A DNA stretch of 64,000 nt. Origin: G965197675 sp965197675. GTDB lineage: Bacteria > Chloroflexota > Dehalococcoidia > Plut-88900. Positions within the stretch are counted from its first letter, which is position 1. Each line of letters begins with the position of its first letter. Below are positions 43,409-51,430 of the stretch, piece after piece. The notes under the pieces are model-generated. The model was not told where the DNA came from. It ran no database searches and worked only from the letters and a program-made list of their open reading frames with translations. The translations under genes and the position numbers were made by a program. The stretch covers positions 1,612,001 through 1,676,000 of the forward strand of contig OZ240221.1 of the NCBI GenBank assembly GCA_965197675.1, in the 5' to 3' direction.

Positions 43409-44407
43409 TGTGAATTCACATTTCAAGTGCAACACCTGACCTGAGAAGATTTCGGACGGGGTACGGTAGCCCAAGCATTTGCGCGGGGTATTGTTGTAGA
43501 CCTGCACCAGCTGAGTAAATCGCTCCTCAGAGACTGCTGCCAAGTCGGTCTTACGGGGCAGAGTCCGCCGCATCCGCCCTATGGCGTTCTCCACTCCACC
43601 CTTCTGCCAGGGGGAGTAGGTATCGCAGAAGAAGGTCTGTATGCCCAGGTCGTGGAGTTGGTAATGCCTTGCGAACTCAGCGCCATTATCGAATGTTACC
43701 GTCTGAGGCCACTCTGGGGGCAGGGGAGCCATTATCCTGGCCATAGCGGAGGCTATGGGATCTGATGCCTTCCCCTGGGGTCTGAGAGCTATGAGCAGAC
43801 GGGAGTGGCGCTCGTGAGGGGTGAGGACAGCATGGCTGTGGTCCCTGAACAGCATCAGATCAGCCTCCCAATCCGCTGGTTGGCCTGGGGTCTGCCGGTC
43901 ATCGGCTTCCTGGGGGCGTTCCGCCAGGGGGCGACGGAGCTGGATGAAGGAAGGGGACCTGCCTCCCCAGCGCCCACGCCAGCCCCTCCTCCACTTGCCA
44001 CGAGGCAGGTAGTGACGCCATGAGTACTCCTTCTTCCGCACCACCTGCGCATAGATGAATCGATATATACTCTCGTGGGAGATGACCACTCGTCCTGCCT
44101 CCAGGGCCATACGACCGGCCACCTGCTCAGGAGACCACCCCTGCTTCAGACGGCAGAGGACCTGTTCCCGCAACTCCGCATCCCGTTCCAACCGCAAGCC
44201 ACGCCAGCGCCTAGCCTGCGCCTGCTCCTCGGCGTACACCGGCTTGTATTCACCACTCTGTGAACCGTTGCGCTTCATCTCTCTAGCAACCGTCGATGGC
44301 GGGCGATCCACACTTGCCGCGATTTGGCGGACTGTGTGTCTCGCACTGTGTAGACGGGCCATTTCACATCGTTCTTCAATGGTGAGATGCCTATAGTATT
44401 TTCCCAT
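43388..44407 (-). CDS. IS30-family transposase
   Basis: The 339-residue protein starts MGKYYRHLTIEERCEMARLH, the N-terminal helix-turn-helix of IS30 transposases. A second HTH includes RPPSTVAREMKRNGS. The DDE catalytic domain has WEADLM (first Asp), VTFDNGAEFARH (second Asp) and GGVENAIGRMRR (Glu). All catalytic residues are present and the frame is open. The reading frame runs through the left inverted repeat and takes its stop codon from host sequence about 20 bp outside the element. The element may be functional. Confidence 0.92.
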   Translation of the reverse strand: MGKYYRHLTIEERCEMARLHSARHTVRQIAASVDRPPSTVAREMKRNGSQSGEYKPVYAEEQAQARRWRGLRLERDAELREQVLCRLKQGWSPEQVAGRMALEAGRVVISHESIYRFIYAQVVRKKEYSWRHYLPRGKWRRGWRGRWGGRSPSFIQLRRPLAERPQEADDRQTPGQPADWEADLMLFRDHSHAVLTPHERHSRLLIALRPQGKASDPIASAMARIMAPLPPEWPQTVTFDNGAEFARHYQLHDLGIQTFFCDTYSPWQKGGVENAIGRMRRTLPRKTDLAAVSEERFTQLVQVYNNTPRKCLGYRTPSEIFSGQVLHLKCEFTPCRARE

Positions 44408-44451
44408 GTCAACACCTTAACTAGGTGTTGCACTTCGTTTGTGAGTTTAGC
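43409..44451 (-). mobile_element. IS30-family insertion sequence
   Basis: The terminal inverted repeats share a perfect core AAGTGCAACACCT (43425-43437 and, reversed, 44423-44435) and an outer TCACA (43416-43420 and 44440-44444). Flanks read ACACGG on the left and CGGGAATCC on the right. Joined, they rebuild a palindromic repeat found near 49570, so the insertion target can be read directly with a likely 2-3 bp duplication (CGG/GG). Exact ends are accurate to a few bases. Confidence 0.82.
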
Positions 44452-44539
44452 CGGGAATCCAGGGTCCTGGCTGTGCGGGGATGCCCGCAGGTGCCTTCAG
44501 ATACGAAAACCTACCTGGGCGGGTGGACGATAGGTTTAC

Positions 44540-45202
44540 CTAAAGCTCCATCTCTTTCAAATCAGGACTGATGATCAGAGTAGGCTCAGTTGCGGCCTGC
44601 ACGTCCTCTGGGGTGAAGCCGGGAGCGTGCTCCATGAGCACTAGACCCTTCTCAGTTACCTCTATGACAGCAATGTTGGTTACTATAGTGTTTACACACC
44701 TGAGGCCCGTGATGGGGATAGTGCACTCATTGACTATCTTGGCGTTGCCTGGCCTGTCTGTATGCTCCATGGCGGCTATGACCCGTTTCGCTCCCATGAG
44801 GATGTCCATAGCTCCGCCTATACCGCCTATGAGGCGGCCCGGCCTCTTCCAGTTGGCAAGGTCGCCCTTTTCCGACACCTGTAGGGCACCCAGCACGGTG
44901 ATGTCCAGGTAGCCTCCGCGCACTATGGAGAAGGCCTCGATGGTGTCGAAGAGGCTCATGCCTGGCATGGGAGTGACAAATTGACCGCCGGCGTTGGTAA
45001 GGTCTATATCCTCCTCGCCTTCGTCGGCGAAGGGGCCAAAGCCCAAAGCCCCGTTTTCAGTGTGGAAGTAGACTGTGCGATCTTCCGGTATGTAGTTGGC
45101 GGCGAGGGTGGGTATGCCTATCCCCAGATTCACCACGTCCCCATCCCGGAACTCCCTTGCGACTCTGAGGGCCAGAGTCTCTCTATCTAAAGGCTGCTTC
45201 AT
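44540..45202 (-). CDS. Family I CoA-transferase, subunit B (pair 1)
   Basis: The 220-residue protein is the beta subunit of a 3-oxoacid-type CoA-transferase. The catalytic Glu49 lies in FHTENGALGFGP, with GIGIPTLAANY upstream and the SEKGDLANWKRPGRLIGGIG loop. It moves CoA from an acyl-CoA to a free acid through a glutamyl-CoA intermediate. Its ATG overlaps the subunit A stop by 4 bp. It is the last gene of the four-gene operon. Confidence 0.9.
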   Translation of the reverse strand: MKQPLDRETLALRVAREFRDGDVVNLGIGIPTLAANYIPEDRTVYFHTENGALGFGPFADEGEEDIDLTNAGGQFVTPMPGMSLFDTIEAFSIVRGGYLDITVLGALQVSEKGDLANWKRPGRLIGGIGGAMDILMGAKRVIAAMEHTDRPGNAKIVNECTIPITGLRCVNTIVTNIAVIEVTEKGLVLMEHAPGFTPEDVQAATEPTLIISPDLKEMEL

Positions 45203-45918
45203 TGGTCTCTCTTCTTCGGACGTTGTACGATTCTGTCCACGTATATTGCTGGGGTGACCACCCGATCAGGTTCCAACTCTCCAGGCTCGACGATTTCGTC
45301 CACCTCGGCTATGGTAACGCCAGCTGCGGCAGCCATGGGTACATTGAAGTGGCGAGTATCTCCTCTATAAATTAGATTGCCCATCTTGTCGCCCTTATAA
45401 GCGCGGATTAGAGCGTAGTCGCCTCTTAATGCTCGCTCCAGCAAATACTCTCTACCATCTATAACCCTTTTCCCCTTCCCCTCCTCGATCACAGTTCCGA
45501 TGCCCACTGGCGACCAGAACGCGGCAATGCCCGCACCGCCGGCCCTTATGCGCTCGGCCAGAATGCCCTGAGGGTTCATCTCCACCTCGATTTTTCCGGA
45601 CTTGAAGCCCTCTTCAAATGGATTGGGCTGCGGCGCAACTGGGGATAGAGGATAGGAGACGATAGCTTTGGATACCTGTCCGTTTTCCACCAGGATTCCG
45701 GGATCGACTCTCATCATGCCCTCTTTAGCTCCGAAAACTACCCCGATACCCGCCGTGTTACCAATGATGGTCAGGTTCTTGGAGCCATGGTCTCGCAGGG
45801 CCTTGAGCAAGTACATGGGCATACCACCAGGGCCGCCGAAGTGGCCTATCAGTATTCTGGCGCCGTCGGGAATGTCGGATACCGCTTCGGCAAAGGTGAT
45901 GAACACCTTGGATTTCAA
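45199..45918 (-). CDS. Family I CoA-transferase, subunit A (pair 1)
   Basis: The 239-residue alpha subunit has ILIGHFGGPGGMPMYLLKAL (CoA-binding glycine loop), LTIIGNTAGIG and RALRGDYALIRAYKGDKMGN, as in GctA/ScoA-type subunits. The start is TTG with AAGGAG upstream; it overlaps the previous stop as TTGA. It shares the overall layout with the A subunit at 46574 but differs in many loop residues (for example HFGGPGG versus GFTTVGG). The two pairs therefore probably handle different acids. Confidence 0.9.
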   Translation of the reverse strand: MKSKVFITFAEAVSDIPDGARILIGHFGGPGGMPMYLLKALRDHGSKNLTIIGNTAGIGVVFGAKEGMMRVDPGILVENGQVSKAIVSYPLSPVAPQPNPFEEGFKSGKIEVEMNPQGILAERIRAGGAGIAAFWSPVGIGTVIEEGKGKRVIDGREYLLERALRGDYALIRAYKGDKMGNLIYRGDTRHFNVPMAAAAGVTIAEVDEIVEPGELEPDRVVTPAIYVDRIVQRPKKRDQ

Positions 45919-46577
45919 AGTTCGATCTCCTTGAGGTCTGGACTGACGATCAGGGTAGCCTCGCTTTTATCCTGTATCTCTTCTGGGGTGAAGCCTGGAG
46001 CGACTTCCAGGAGCAGGAAGCCTTTCTCGGTGACCTCTACCACTGCTAGATCGGTTACCACCAGCTTTACACAGCGGTTGCCGGTCAGGGGGTAGGCACA
46101 CCGTTTTACCAGTTTAGGCCCTCCATCTCTGGTGGTATGCTCCATAGCGACGATTACCTTTTTGCAGCCGGTTACCAGGTCCATAGCCCCCCCTATGTTC
46201 CCGGATTTGCGGCTTGGGATCATCCAGTTAGCAAGATCACCCCTTTCCGAAACCTGGTAGCCGCCTAGAACGGCGATATCCACGTGCCCGCCCCGTATCA
46301 TGTTGAAGGCGTCTCCAGAGCTGAAAAATGCCATGCCTTGCCTGGGTGTGACGAACTCCCCGCTGGCGTTTATGAGATCCGGCGACTCCTCATTCGCCTG
46401 GGCCAACGGGCCATAGTACAGGACTCCATTCTCTGATTGAAGGATCACGTCCCGGCCCTCGGGCATGTAGCTGGCGCAGAGGGTGGGAATACCCGCGCCA
46501 AGGTTGACGATATCATCGTCTTGGAACTCCTTGGCCACCCTCATCGCGATAGTGTCTCGGTCTAATCTCGTCTTCAT
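45915..46577 (-). CDS. Family I CoA-transferase, subunit B (pair 2)
   Basis: I chose the ATG at 46577, which overlaps the stop of the A subunit (ATGA) and gives 220 residues, the same as its paralog. The alternative start at 46601 would overlap by 28 bp. Glu49 in LQSENGVLYYGP is the catalytic residue. The loop SERGDLANWMIPSRKSGNIG replaces the paralog's SEKGDLANWKRPGRLIGGIG, again implying a different acid substrate. Confidence 0.9.
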   Translation of the reverse strand: MKTRLDRDTIAMRVAKEFQDDDIVNLGAGIPTLCASYMPEGRDVILQSENGVLYYGPLAQANEESPDLINASGEFVTPRQGMAFFSSGDAFNMIRGGHVDIAVLGGYQVSERGDLANWMIPSRKSGNIGGAMDLVTGCKKVIVAMEHTTRDGGPKLVKRCAYPLTGNRCVKLVVTDLAVVEVTEKGFLLLEVAPGFTPEEIQDKSEATLIVSPDLKEIEL

Positions 46578-47314
46578 TGTTCGAGTCCCTTTGGAGGCCA
46601 TTCCCTGGGTACGTGAACGATCCTATTCACATACACGCCCGGGGTCACAATCTCCTCTGGGTCTAGCTCTCCCACCTCTACAATCTGATGGACTTGTACA
46701 ATCGTGGTGGCTGCCGCCGCAGCCATGAGGGGATTGAAGTTGCGAGAGGTACCTCTGTATACCAGGTTGCCCATCTTGTCGGCTTTGTGGGCTCTCAACA
46801 GTGCATAGTCTGCCCGCAGTGGAGTCTCCAGGATGTAATCCTCGCCGTCAAACTCGCGTTTTTCTTTACCTTCCTCGATGGCAGTGCCGACCCCCACTTT
46901 TGTATAAAAGCCACCCAAACCCGCGGCTGCTATCCTCATCCTCTCGCAAAGGGTTCCCTGGGGCACAACCTCTACTTCAGCCCTGCCTTCTAGGAACAGC
47001 TTTTCAAAGGCTGTGGGCCGGGAGGGGGATGGTGATACCCCGAAGCTGGCTATTCCTTTTCTGACCTGCCTATTCTCCACTAAGTCTGTGATAGTCCCTG
47101 GGGGAGGTGGTAGGCCCTTCTTGGTGGAGGCTACGCTCATAGCGAGACTATTGATTATGATGGTGAGTTCCTTAGCTCCCTGGTCTCTGAGGGCTAGGAT
47201 CAGCTCGTTGGCCATGCCGCCAACCGTGGTGAAGCCTCCCAGCATGATAGTGGCGTCATCGGTTATATCGGCGACGGCCTCAGAACAGGAGGGATATACT
47301 TTATCTAAGGGCAT
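46574..47314 (-). CDS. Family I CoA-transferase, subunit A (pair 2)
   Basis: The 246-residue alpha subunit starts MPLDKVYPSCSEAVADITDD and has IMLGGFTTVGGMANELILAL, LTIIINSLAMS and ETPLRADYALLRAHKADKMG. It is the first gene of the CoA-transferase operon and lies 141 bp from the divergent amidohydrolase gene. All four genes overlap by 4 bp, showing tight translational coupling. It pairs with the B subunit at 45915. Confidence 0.9.
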   Translation of the reverse strand: MPLDKVYPSCSEAVADITDDATIMLGGFTTVGGMANELILALRDQGAKELTIIINSLAMSVASTKKGLPPPPGTITDLVENRQVRKGIASFGVSPSPSRPTAFEKLFLEGRAEVEVVPQGTLCERMRIAAAGLGGFYTKVGVGTAIEEGKEKREFDGEDYILETPLRADYALLRAHKADKMGNLVYRGTSRNFNPLMAAAAATTIVQVHQIVEVGELDPEEIVTPGVYVNRIVHVPREWPPKGLEQ

Positions 47315-47374
47315 AGCTAAACTCTGACGGGCATTTTAGCATGTAACACAATAGTAAAGAAATTCCCCGCAGCG

Positions 47375-47403
47375 TTGACAGAGTCAGGCGTGTTTTCTAC
47401 AAT
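47375..47403 (+). promoter_or_regulatory. Strong sigma-70 promoter for the amidohydrolase
   Basis: Consensus TTGACA at 47375-47380 and TACAAT at 47398-47403 are exactly 17 bp apart, giving a 5' leader of about 45 bp before the ATG at 47456. Confidence 0.8.
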
Positions 47404-47455
47404 AAGTCCCGTTTCAAAGTCAATCCGATACAGCTTGTGATATGGAGGAAACTTA

Positions 47456-48595
47456 ATGGCATCTAGCGTAGTCGATGTGGATAGCCACGTTCTCGAGCCC
47501 AGTGATTTGTGGGAGAACTACTTGGAACCCGAATATCGCTCTCGGGCGTTGCGAATCAAGAAGGACGAAAAAGGTCTTGAATATCTTGAGATAGATGGCA
47601 ACCCCAGCAGAGTTCAAAGAGGAGGGACGCTTTCTAACATAACTGCTGCGGGAAAGGAAGACCTTGAGCACTTCCTGAGCCCAGGTGCCGTGCCCTATGA
47701 GGAGGCTAGAGACCTGGCTCCAGCGGGCAAGGATGCCGGTGAGAGGGTGAAGTGGCTAGACCAGGAAGGAGTGGATTCAACCCTCCTGTACCCATCTTTC
47801 GGATTGGACTGGCCCCAGGATTGTAAAGATGCCAAGCTGGCTGCTGCCTATTGCCGAGCCTATAACAACTGGCTACACGATTTCTGTCAGGGACATCCCG
47901 GTCGATTGATTCCTCTGGCTCATCTGTCCCTGATAGAGGTGGAAGAGGGCGTTAAAGAGCTTAAAAGAACCGCAAAGATGGGCTTCAAAGGGGCATATCC
48001 TCCTGGCTACTCGATAAACGGCATCCCATACGCTGACTCCTACTTCGATCCTTTCTGGGCCGAAGCACAGGAGATAGGCATTCCAATCAGTCTCCACGTC
48101 ACAGGAAACGTCGATGGTTTTGGGGGCAACGTTTACGATAAATCCTTTGCCGGCTCCTTTTGGTGGTTCCTCGCCACCGATATGGGGGACATAATAGTTA
48201 CCTTTACCAGTCTGTTCCAGGGAGGCCTCTTCGATAAGTTTCCCAATCTTAAACTGCCAGTGGTGGAGACTGGCTCTGGATGGTTGCCTTACTGGCTGGA
48301 GCGACTGGACAGTCTCTATGACAAGCTCAGCTTCGCCACCCCGATGAAGATGCGCCCCAGCGAGTACTTCCAGCGTCAGTGCTGGATAGTGGCCGAACCG
48401 GATGAGTCGACGGTGCCCGCTACGGTGCAGCATCTTGGAGCGGACAAGGTGCTCTGGGGCTCCGACTTTCCCCACACGGAGGGCGAGCCTGCAGGCGCGC
48501 TACAGGACTTGAAGGAACACATGACCTCGATGCCTGCGGGTGCACAGAGCAAGATTCTGGGCGAGAACGCCGTCAAGCTCTACAGCTTGAACTAA
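47456..48595 (+). CDS. Amidohydrolase_2 family metal-dependent hydrolase/decarboxylase, paralog
   Basis: The 379-residue protein keeps the same N-terminal metal motif as the 616 paralog (DVDSHVLEP with Asp9, His11, Glu14) and a closing WGSDFPHTEG with the catalytic Asp. Shared text such as LEYLEIDG, LLYPSFGLDW and CDAKLAAAYCRAYNNWL shows recent common descent. The mid-region HVTGNVDG replaces HPTTHKDY, so one metal-site His differs. GGAGGA precedes the ATG. It is divergent from the CoA-transferase operon. It probably generates or decarboxylates the acid that those enzymes activate; that link is inferred from position. Confidence 0.87.
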   Translation: MASSVVDVDSHVLEPSDLWENYLEPEYRSRALRIKKDEKGLEYLEIDGNPSRVQRGGTLSNITAAGKEDLEHFLSPGAVPYEEARDLAPAGKDAGERVKWLDQEGVDSTLLYPSFGLDWPQDCKDAKLAAAYCRAYNNWLHDFCQGHPGRLIPLAHLSLIEVEEGVKELKRTAKMGFKGAYPPGYSINGIPYADSYFDPFWAEAQEIGIPISLHVTGNVDGFGGNVYDKSFAGSFWWFLATDMGDIIVTFTSLFQGGLFDKFPNLKLPVVETGSGWLPYWLERLDSLYDKLSFATPMKMRPSEYFQRQCWIVAEPDESTVPATVQHLGADKVLWGSDFPHTEGEPAGALQDLKEHMTSMPAGAQSKILGENAVKLYSLN

Positions 48596-48606
48596 AGGCC
48601 TTTGAG

Positions 48607-49197
48607 TTAGGGAACCAGCACCTGCTCATCCCAATCGTTGGCTTTACGGGTGTAAAGCCTCCTGTCGTGGAGACGGTCCTCGGAACCGTGCCACACGTCG
48701 ATCTCTCTGGGTGCTAGTCGAATCCCCTTGAGATCATCGGGACGAGGCACGTCGTCGAGGCTGGGATACTTCTTCCTCAGAATTTCTATGCCCTTCATCA
48801 AGTGATCGCGAGAGGGTATCGGAGTGCTCTGGTGCTCGAAGGTCGGGTAATACAGCTCAAGCAGCCGAGAGCCGTGGTTCTTTCTCTGCCAGTACTTTCC
48901 CATCTTCTCTTCAGGCAAGGGGGCTATCCCGCCACGAACTCGATACTGCCGCCTCACTCTGGGCCAGAGAATCAGCAGTTCATATCCCTGGGGGCTCTGA
49001 ATCTGCTGCCATTTGAGTCCGGCGCTGGTGATGAGGATATCGAAGCCCTCCGGGCCTATGTCCCTCAGAGATATGGCTCGTACTGTGGGATGATCATCGA
49101 TAGTGACGGTTGCAAGGAAACAGATGTCCACGTTGGAGTCGCCCAGGCTCCGCGCCCGCTCTCGTTCTGCCACAATCTCCTCTATCGGGTCGATCAT
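48607..49197 (-). CDS. Pyridoxamine-phosphate-oxidase-like flavoprotein (PdxH group)
   Basis: The roughly 196-residue protein has the PdxH layout: TVRAISLRDIGPEGFDILI (FMN-binding Arg), LLILWPRVRRQYRVRGGIAP, and a C-terminal RLHDRRLYTRKANDWDEQVL with the substrate-binding Arg-x-x-Arg. PdxH makes pyridoxal phosphate from its pyridoxine or pyridoxamine forms. Relatives with other roles exist. The catalytic histidine region of true PdxH (W-H-G-x-x-x-R) appears as WHGSEDRLHDR, supporting the assignment. The start is uncertain: the ATG at 49197 has GGAG only 2 bp away, and alternative TTG/GTG codons reach 49215. The gene is convergent with the amidohydrolase, separated by 11 bp. Confidence 0.78.
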   Translation of the reverse strand: MIDPIEEIVAERERARSLGDSNVDICFLATVTIDDHPTVRAISLRDIGPEGFDILITSAGLKWQQIQSPQGYELLILWPRVRRQYRVRGGIAPLPEEKMGKYWQRKNHGSRLLELYYPTFEHQSTPIPSRDHLMKGIEILRKKYPSLDDVPRPDDLKGIRLAPREIDVWHGSEDRLHDRRLYTRKANDWDEQVLVP

Positions 49198-49215
49198 GGC
49201 TCCATTCAAGCACAA

Positions 49216-49472
49216 AGAAGTTCTATTTGAAACCCCACCCGACGCTGTAGCCCCACTGGGTTTGTGCGTGGCAACTTGATTGTCTTTTTTGTTTAGCTTT
49301 GAAATTTGATTGAATTTTCTGGTCCCCGTTCAAACTTGATTGATTTATAAAAAAAGTTTTGTTTTAGGGGTTTTCCAGGCACGAAGACCCGCTATATTTT
49401 GATTGAGTTTTTTCAGGTTGGGGTTGGACCCACTCGCCCGCCCCTGTCGGTTTTTGTATATGGTAACACCCT
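49216..49472 (+). repeat. AT-rich stretch with TTGATTG repeats at 30-bp steps
   Basis: TTGATTG occurs at 49276, 49306 and 49336, exactly 30 bp apart, and a fourth copy is at 49399. The sequence between is A/T-rich with poly-T and poly-A runs. Helical phasing on one face suggests iteron-like protein binding or an intrinsically bent segment. No gene lies here. Confidence 0.5.
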
Positions 49473-49711
49473 TCCCTTCGACTACGCTCAGGGTAAACTT
49501 TAGGCTCAGGGTGAGCGGAAAAGCTTTTCATTCGTCTTTCCCACGAAAGTGGTGGCCCTGGGGGGTGGATTCCCGTGTCAAGCACGGGAATGACGGAAAA
49601 GAGGATGGCACGAGAATGACGACATGGGGATGAGGGTGACCCTTCCTTTCGACTACGCTCAGGGTAAACTTTAAGCTCAGGGTGACTCTTCGACAGGCTC
49701 AGAGTGAGCGG
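49473..49711 (+). repeat. GCTCAGGG-type intergenic repeats and a palindromic REP
   Basis: The unit TCCCTTCGACTACGCTCAGG plus GTAAACTTTA-GGCTCAGGGTGAGCG occurs at 49473-49517 and 49643-49685. A partial CTTCGACAGGCTCAGAGTGAGCG follows at 49688-49711. Between them, at about 49570-49597, lies a palindrome (ATTCCCGTGTCAAGCACGGGAAT-like). The same family occurs in reverse orientation at 43.26-43.41 kb. Confidence 0.75.
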
Positions 49712-49926
49712 ATATACAGCACGCTCCCGCTCATGGTGGGCTTGTCGAACCAGGTGAGCGGAGGCACTTCATCCTCCGAGGGAAAAGGAGCCGGGAATTT
49801 GGTTTCAGCGAGGGCGTTGACAAGCTCTTGGAACGGGCGAGAGTTCCGACCTTGCTTCAGTCCGTTCAGGTTGCCCTTGGGAGCGCCTGCACCTGGGCGA
49901 AGACCTCCGTGAGAAATAAGGATGAT
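49699..49926 (-). pseudogene. Small GAPKGN-type protein, ended by a repeat
   Basis: On the minus strand the sequence reads LRPGAGAPKGNLNGLKQGRN and FQELVNALAETKFPAPFPSE. The GAPKGN-N-x-x-K-x-G opening is common at the N-terminus of small helix-turn-helix or phage terminase-small-subunit-like proteins. No ATG is present; AAGGGGG at about 49930 could serve ATC/ATT-initiated translation or the start has mutated. The stop (49701-49699) lies inside the GCTCAGGG repeat, so the repeat cut the gene short. Confidence 0.45.
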
Positions 49927-50327
49927 ACCCCCTTGTAAGCGAGATGAGTACTTACATTATAGCACGTAGGTTCTCATCTTATATATAACCACGCGGCACA
50001 ACAACATGGCATAGACTGGTATAGCTAACCTGTGATACAATGAACAATAGACATAAATAATGGACATTGAGTACATGGCTGAATCATGGCCATAAACTTT
50101 AAGAGAGCATAACCATCACCGTTCCTTCTCATCCCACAAAGACAAAACGAAGCAGGCGCCCGCAATTCCCCTTTCTCAAGCTACGACGCAACTCCAAGGA
50201 TACCCTGCCAAAAGGTTCCGAGGCCTCTGCGGGCGTAGTAGCCCCGAAGGCCCCCAACCCTAAACAAGATCCAGGGCTCTTTGGCGAGGTTCAAGTCTCA
50301 GGGGAGATATATCAAGCCCTTCGAGAT

Positions 50328-51404
50328 ATGGGGTATACCGCCCCCACCCCTATACAGGAGAAAGCGATACCCATCTTGCTAAAAGGCGACGATCTGGTGG
50401 GGCAGGCGCAAACAGGCAGTGGTAAGACCAGCGCCTTTGGAATCCCCGTCTTAGAGCAAGCGGATGCCAGCAACCGAATCATCCAGGCCATAGTTCTCGT
50501 TCCCACTAGAGAGTTGGCGCAGCAGGTAGCAGGAGAGCTAACCCGTTTAGCTAAGTATAAGGGAGTCAAAGTGGTGACCCTATACGGGGGACAACCCATC
50601 GACAAGCAGTTCAAGGCCCTTGGAAATGGAGCCCACGTGATAGTCGGCACCCCAGGGCGAGTCATAGACCATTTAAACAGAGAGACGATAAATCTCGGCC
50701 AAGTCAAGATGGCGGTACTGGATGAAGCCGACGAAATGCTGGACATCGGGTTCGCCGATGACATGATACGCATTCTAAAACGCACTCCCAGGAACCGTCA
50801 GACGGCCCTCTTCTCCGCCACCGTTCCCACCTTTATCCGACGCCTTATCTACTATCATCTCAAAGACCCAGTGTGGGTGCAGATTGGCGAGGAGATAGAG
50901 ACGGTGTCTGAGACTCGTCAACTCTATTGTGAGGTGGCCCAGAGGGATAAACTGGAAGGACTGCGAGAGGTGCTGGGAGTTCCTGGAGAACATGCACAGA
51001 CCCTGATATTCTGCAGGACTCAGATTGCAGTGGACAGGCTTGCCAGAGACCTGCGTAGGGGCTACGAGGTGCGAGGCATTCACGGCGGGATGAGACAGAG
51101 GGAGCGAGACTCGGTAATGAAGGGCTTCAGAAGTGGGAACCCCAGGATTTTGGTCGCTACCAATGTGGCGGCCCGTGGGCTGGATGTTCCTTCCATCTCC
51201 TGCGTCATCAACTACGACGTTCCCGATAGCGTGGAGGACTACGTTCATCGCATAGGCCGGACCAGTCGGATGGGTAGGCCCGGCACTGCCATAACCTTGG
51301 TGGGTGAGTGGGAGATGGATACTTTCGACGCCATCAAAAATCGTCTGGAAGACGAACTGGAGGAGCTGCCCCTCTCCCTCTACGGCCAGGTTGCCAGCTC
51401 CTGA
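50328..51404 (+). CDS. DEAD-box ATP-dependent RNA helicase
   Basis: All core motifs are present: Q-motif GYTAPTPIQ, motif I AQTGSGKT, Ia PTRELAQQ, Ib TPGR, II VLDEADEM, III SAT, IV LIFCRT, V ATNVAARGLDV and VI HRIGRTSRMG. It unwinds RNA, for example in ribosome assembly or cold response. The core ends at 358 residues with only a short tail. The ATG at 50328 sits inside the Q-motif. The frame stays open upstream to 50103, and FGEVQVSGEIYQALRDMGY is clearly homologous coding sequence with a basic leader before it. No ATG, GTG or TTG exists in that 75-codon extension, so the true start is non-standard or altered. Confidence 0.88.
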   Translation: MGYTAPTPIQEKAIPILLKGDDLVGQAQTGSGKTSAFGIPVLEQADASNRIIQAIVLVPTRELAQQVAGELTRLAKYKGVKVVTLYGGQPIDKQFKALGNGAHVIVGTPGRVIDHLNRETINLGQVKMAVLDEADEMLDIGFADDMIRILKRTPRNRQTALFSATVPTFIRRLIYYHLKDPVWVQIGEEIETVSETRQLYCEVAQRDKLEGLREVLGVPGEHAQTLIFCRTQIAVDRLARDLRRGYEVRGIHGGMRQRERDSVMKGFRSGNPRILVATNVAARGLDVPSISCVINYDVPDSVEDYVHRIGRTSRMGRPGTAITLVGEWEMDTFDAIKNRLEDELEELPLSLYGQVASS

Positions 51405-51430
51405 TCCAATACAGTTAGAGCTATTGGATC
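51403..51430. terminator. Hairpin over the convergent stop codons
   Basis: GATCCAATA (51403-51411) and TATTGGATC (51422-51430) form a perfect 9-bp stem with a 10-nt loop, covering the stop of the helicase gene and that of the LLM gene. It is probably a two-way terminator, although there is no U-tract. Confidence 0.5.

Noticed and set aside
43262..49711. CRISPR-like array from the GCTCAGGG repeats
   Set aside because: Copies are few, in mixed orientation, of uneven spacing, and have no unique spacers or cas genes nearby.
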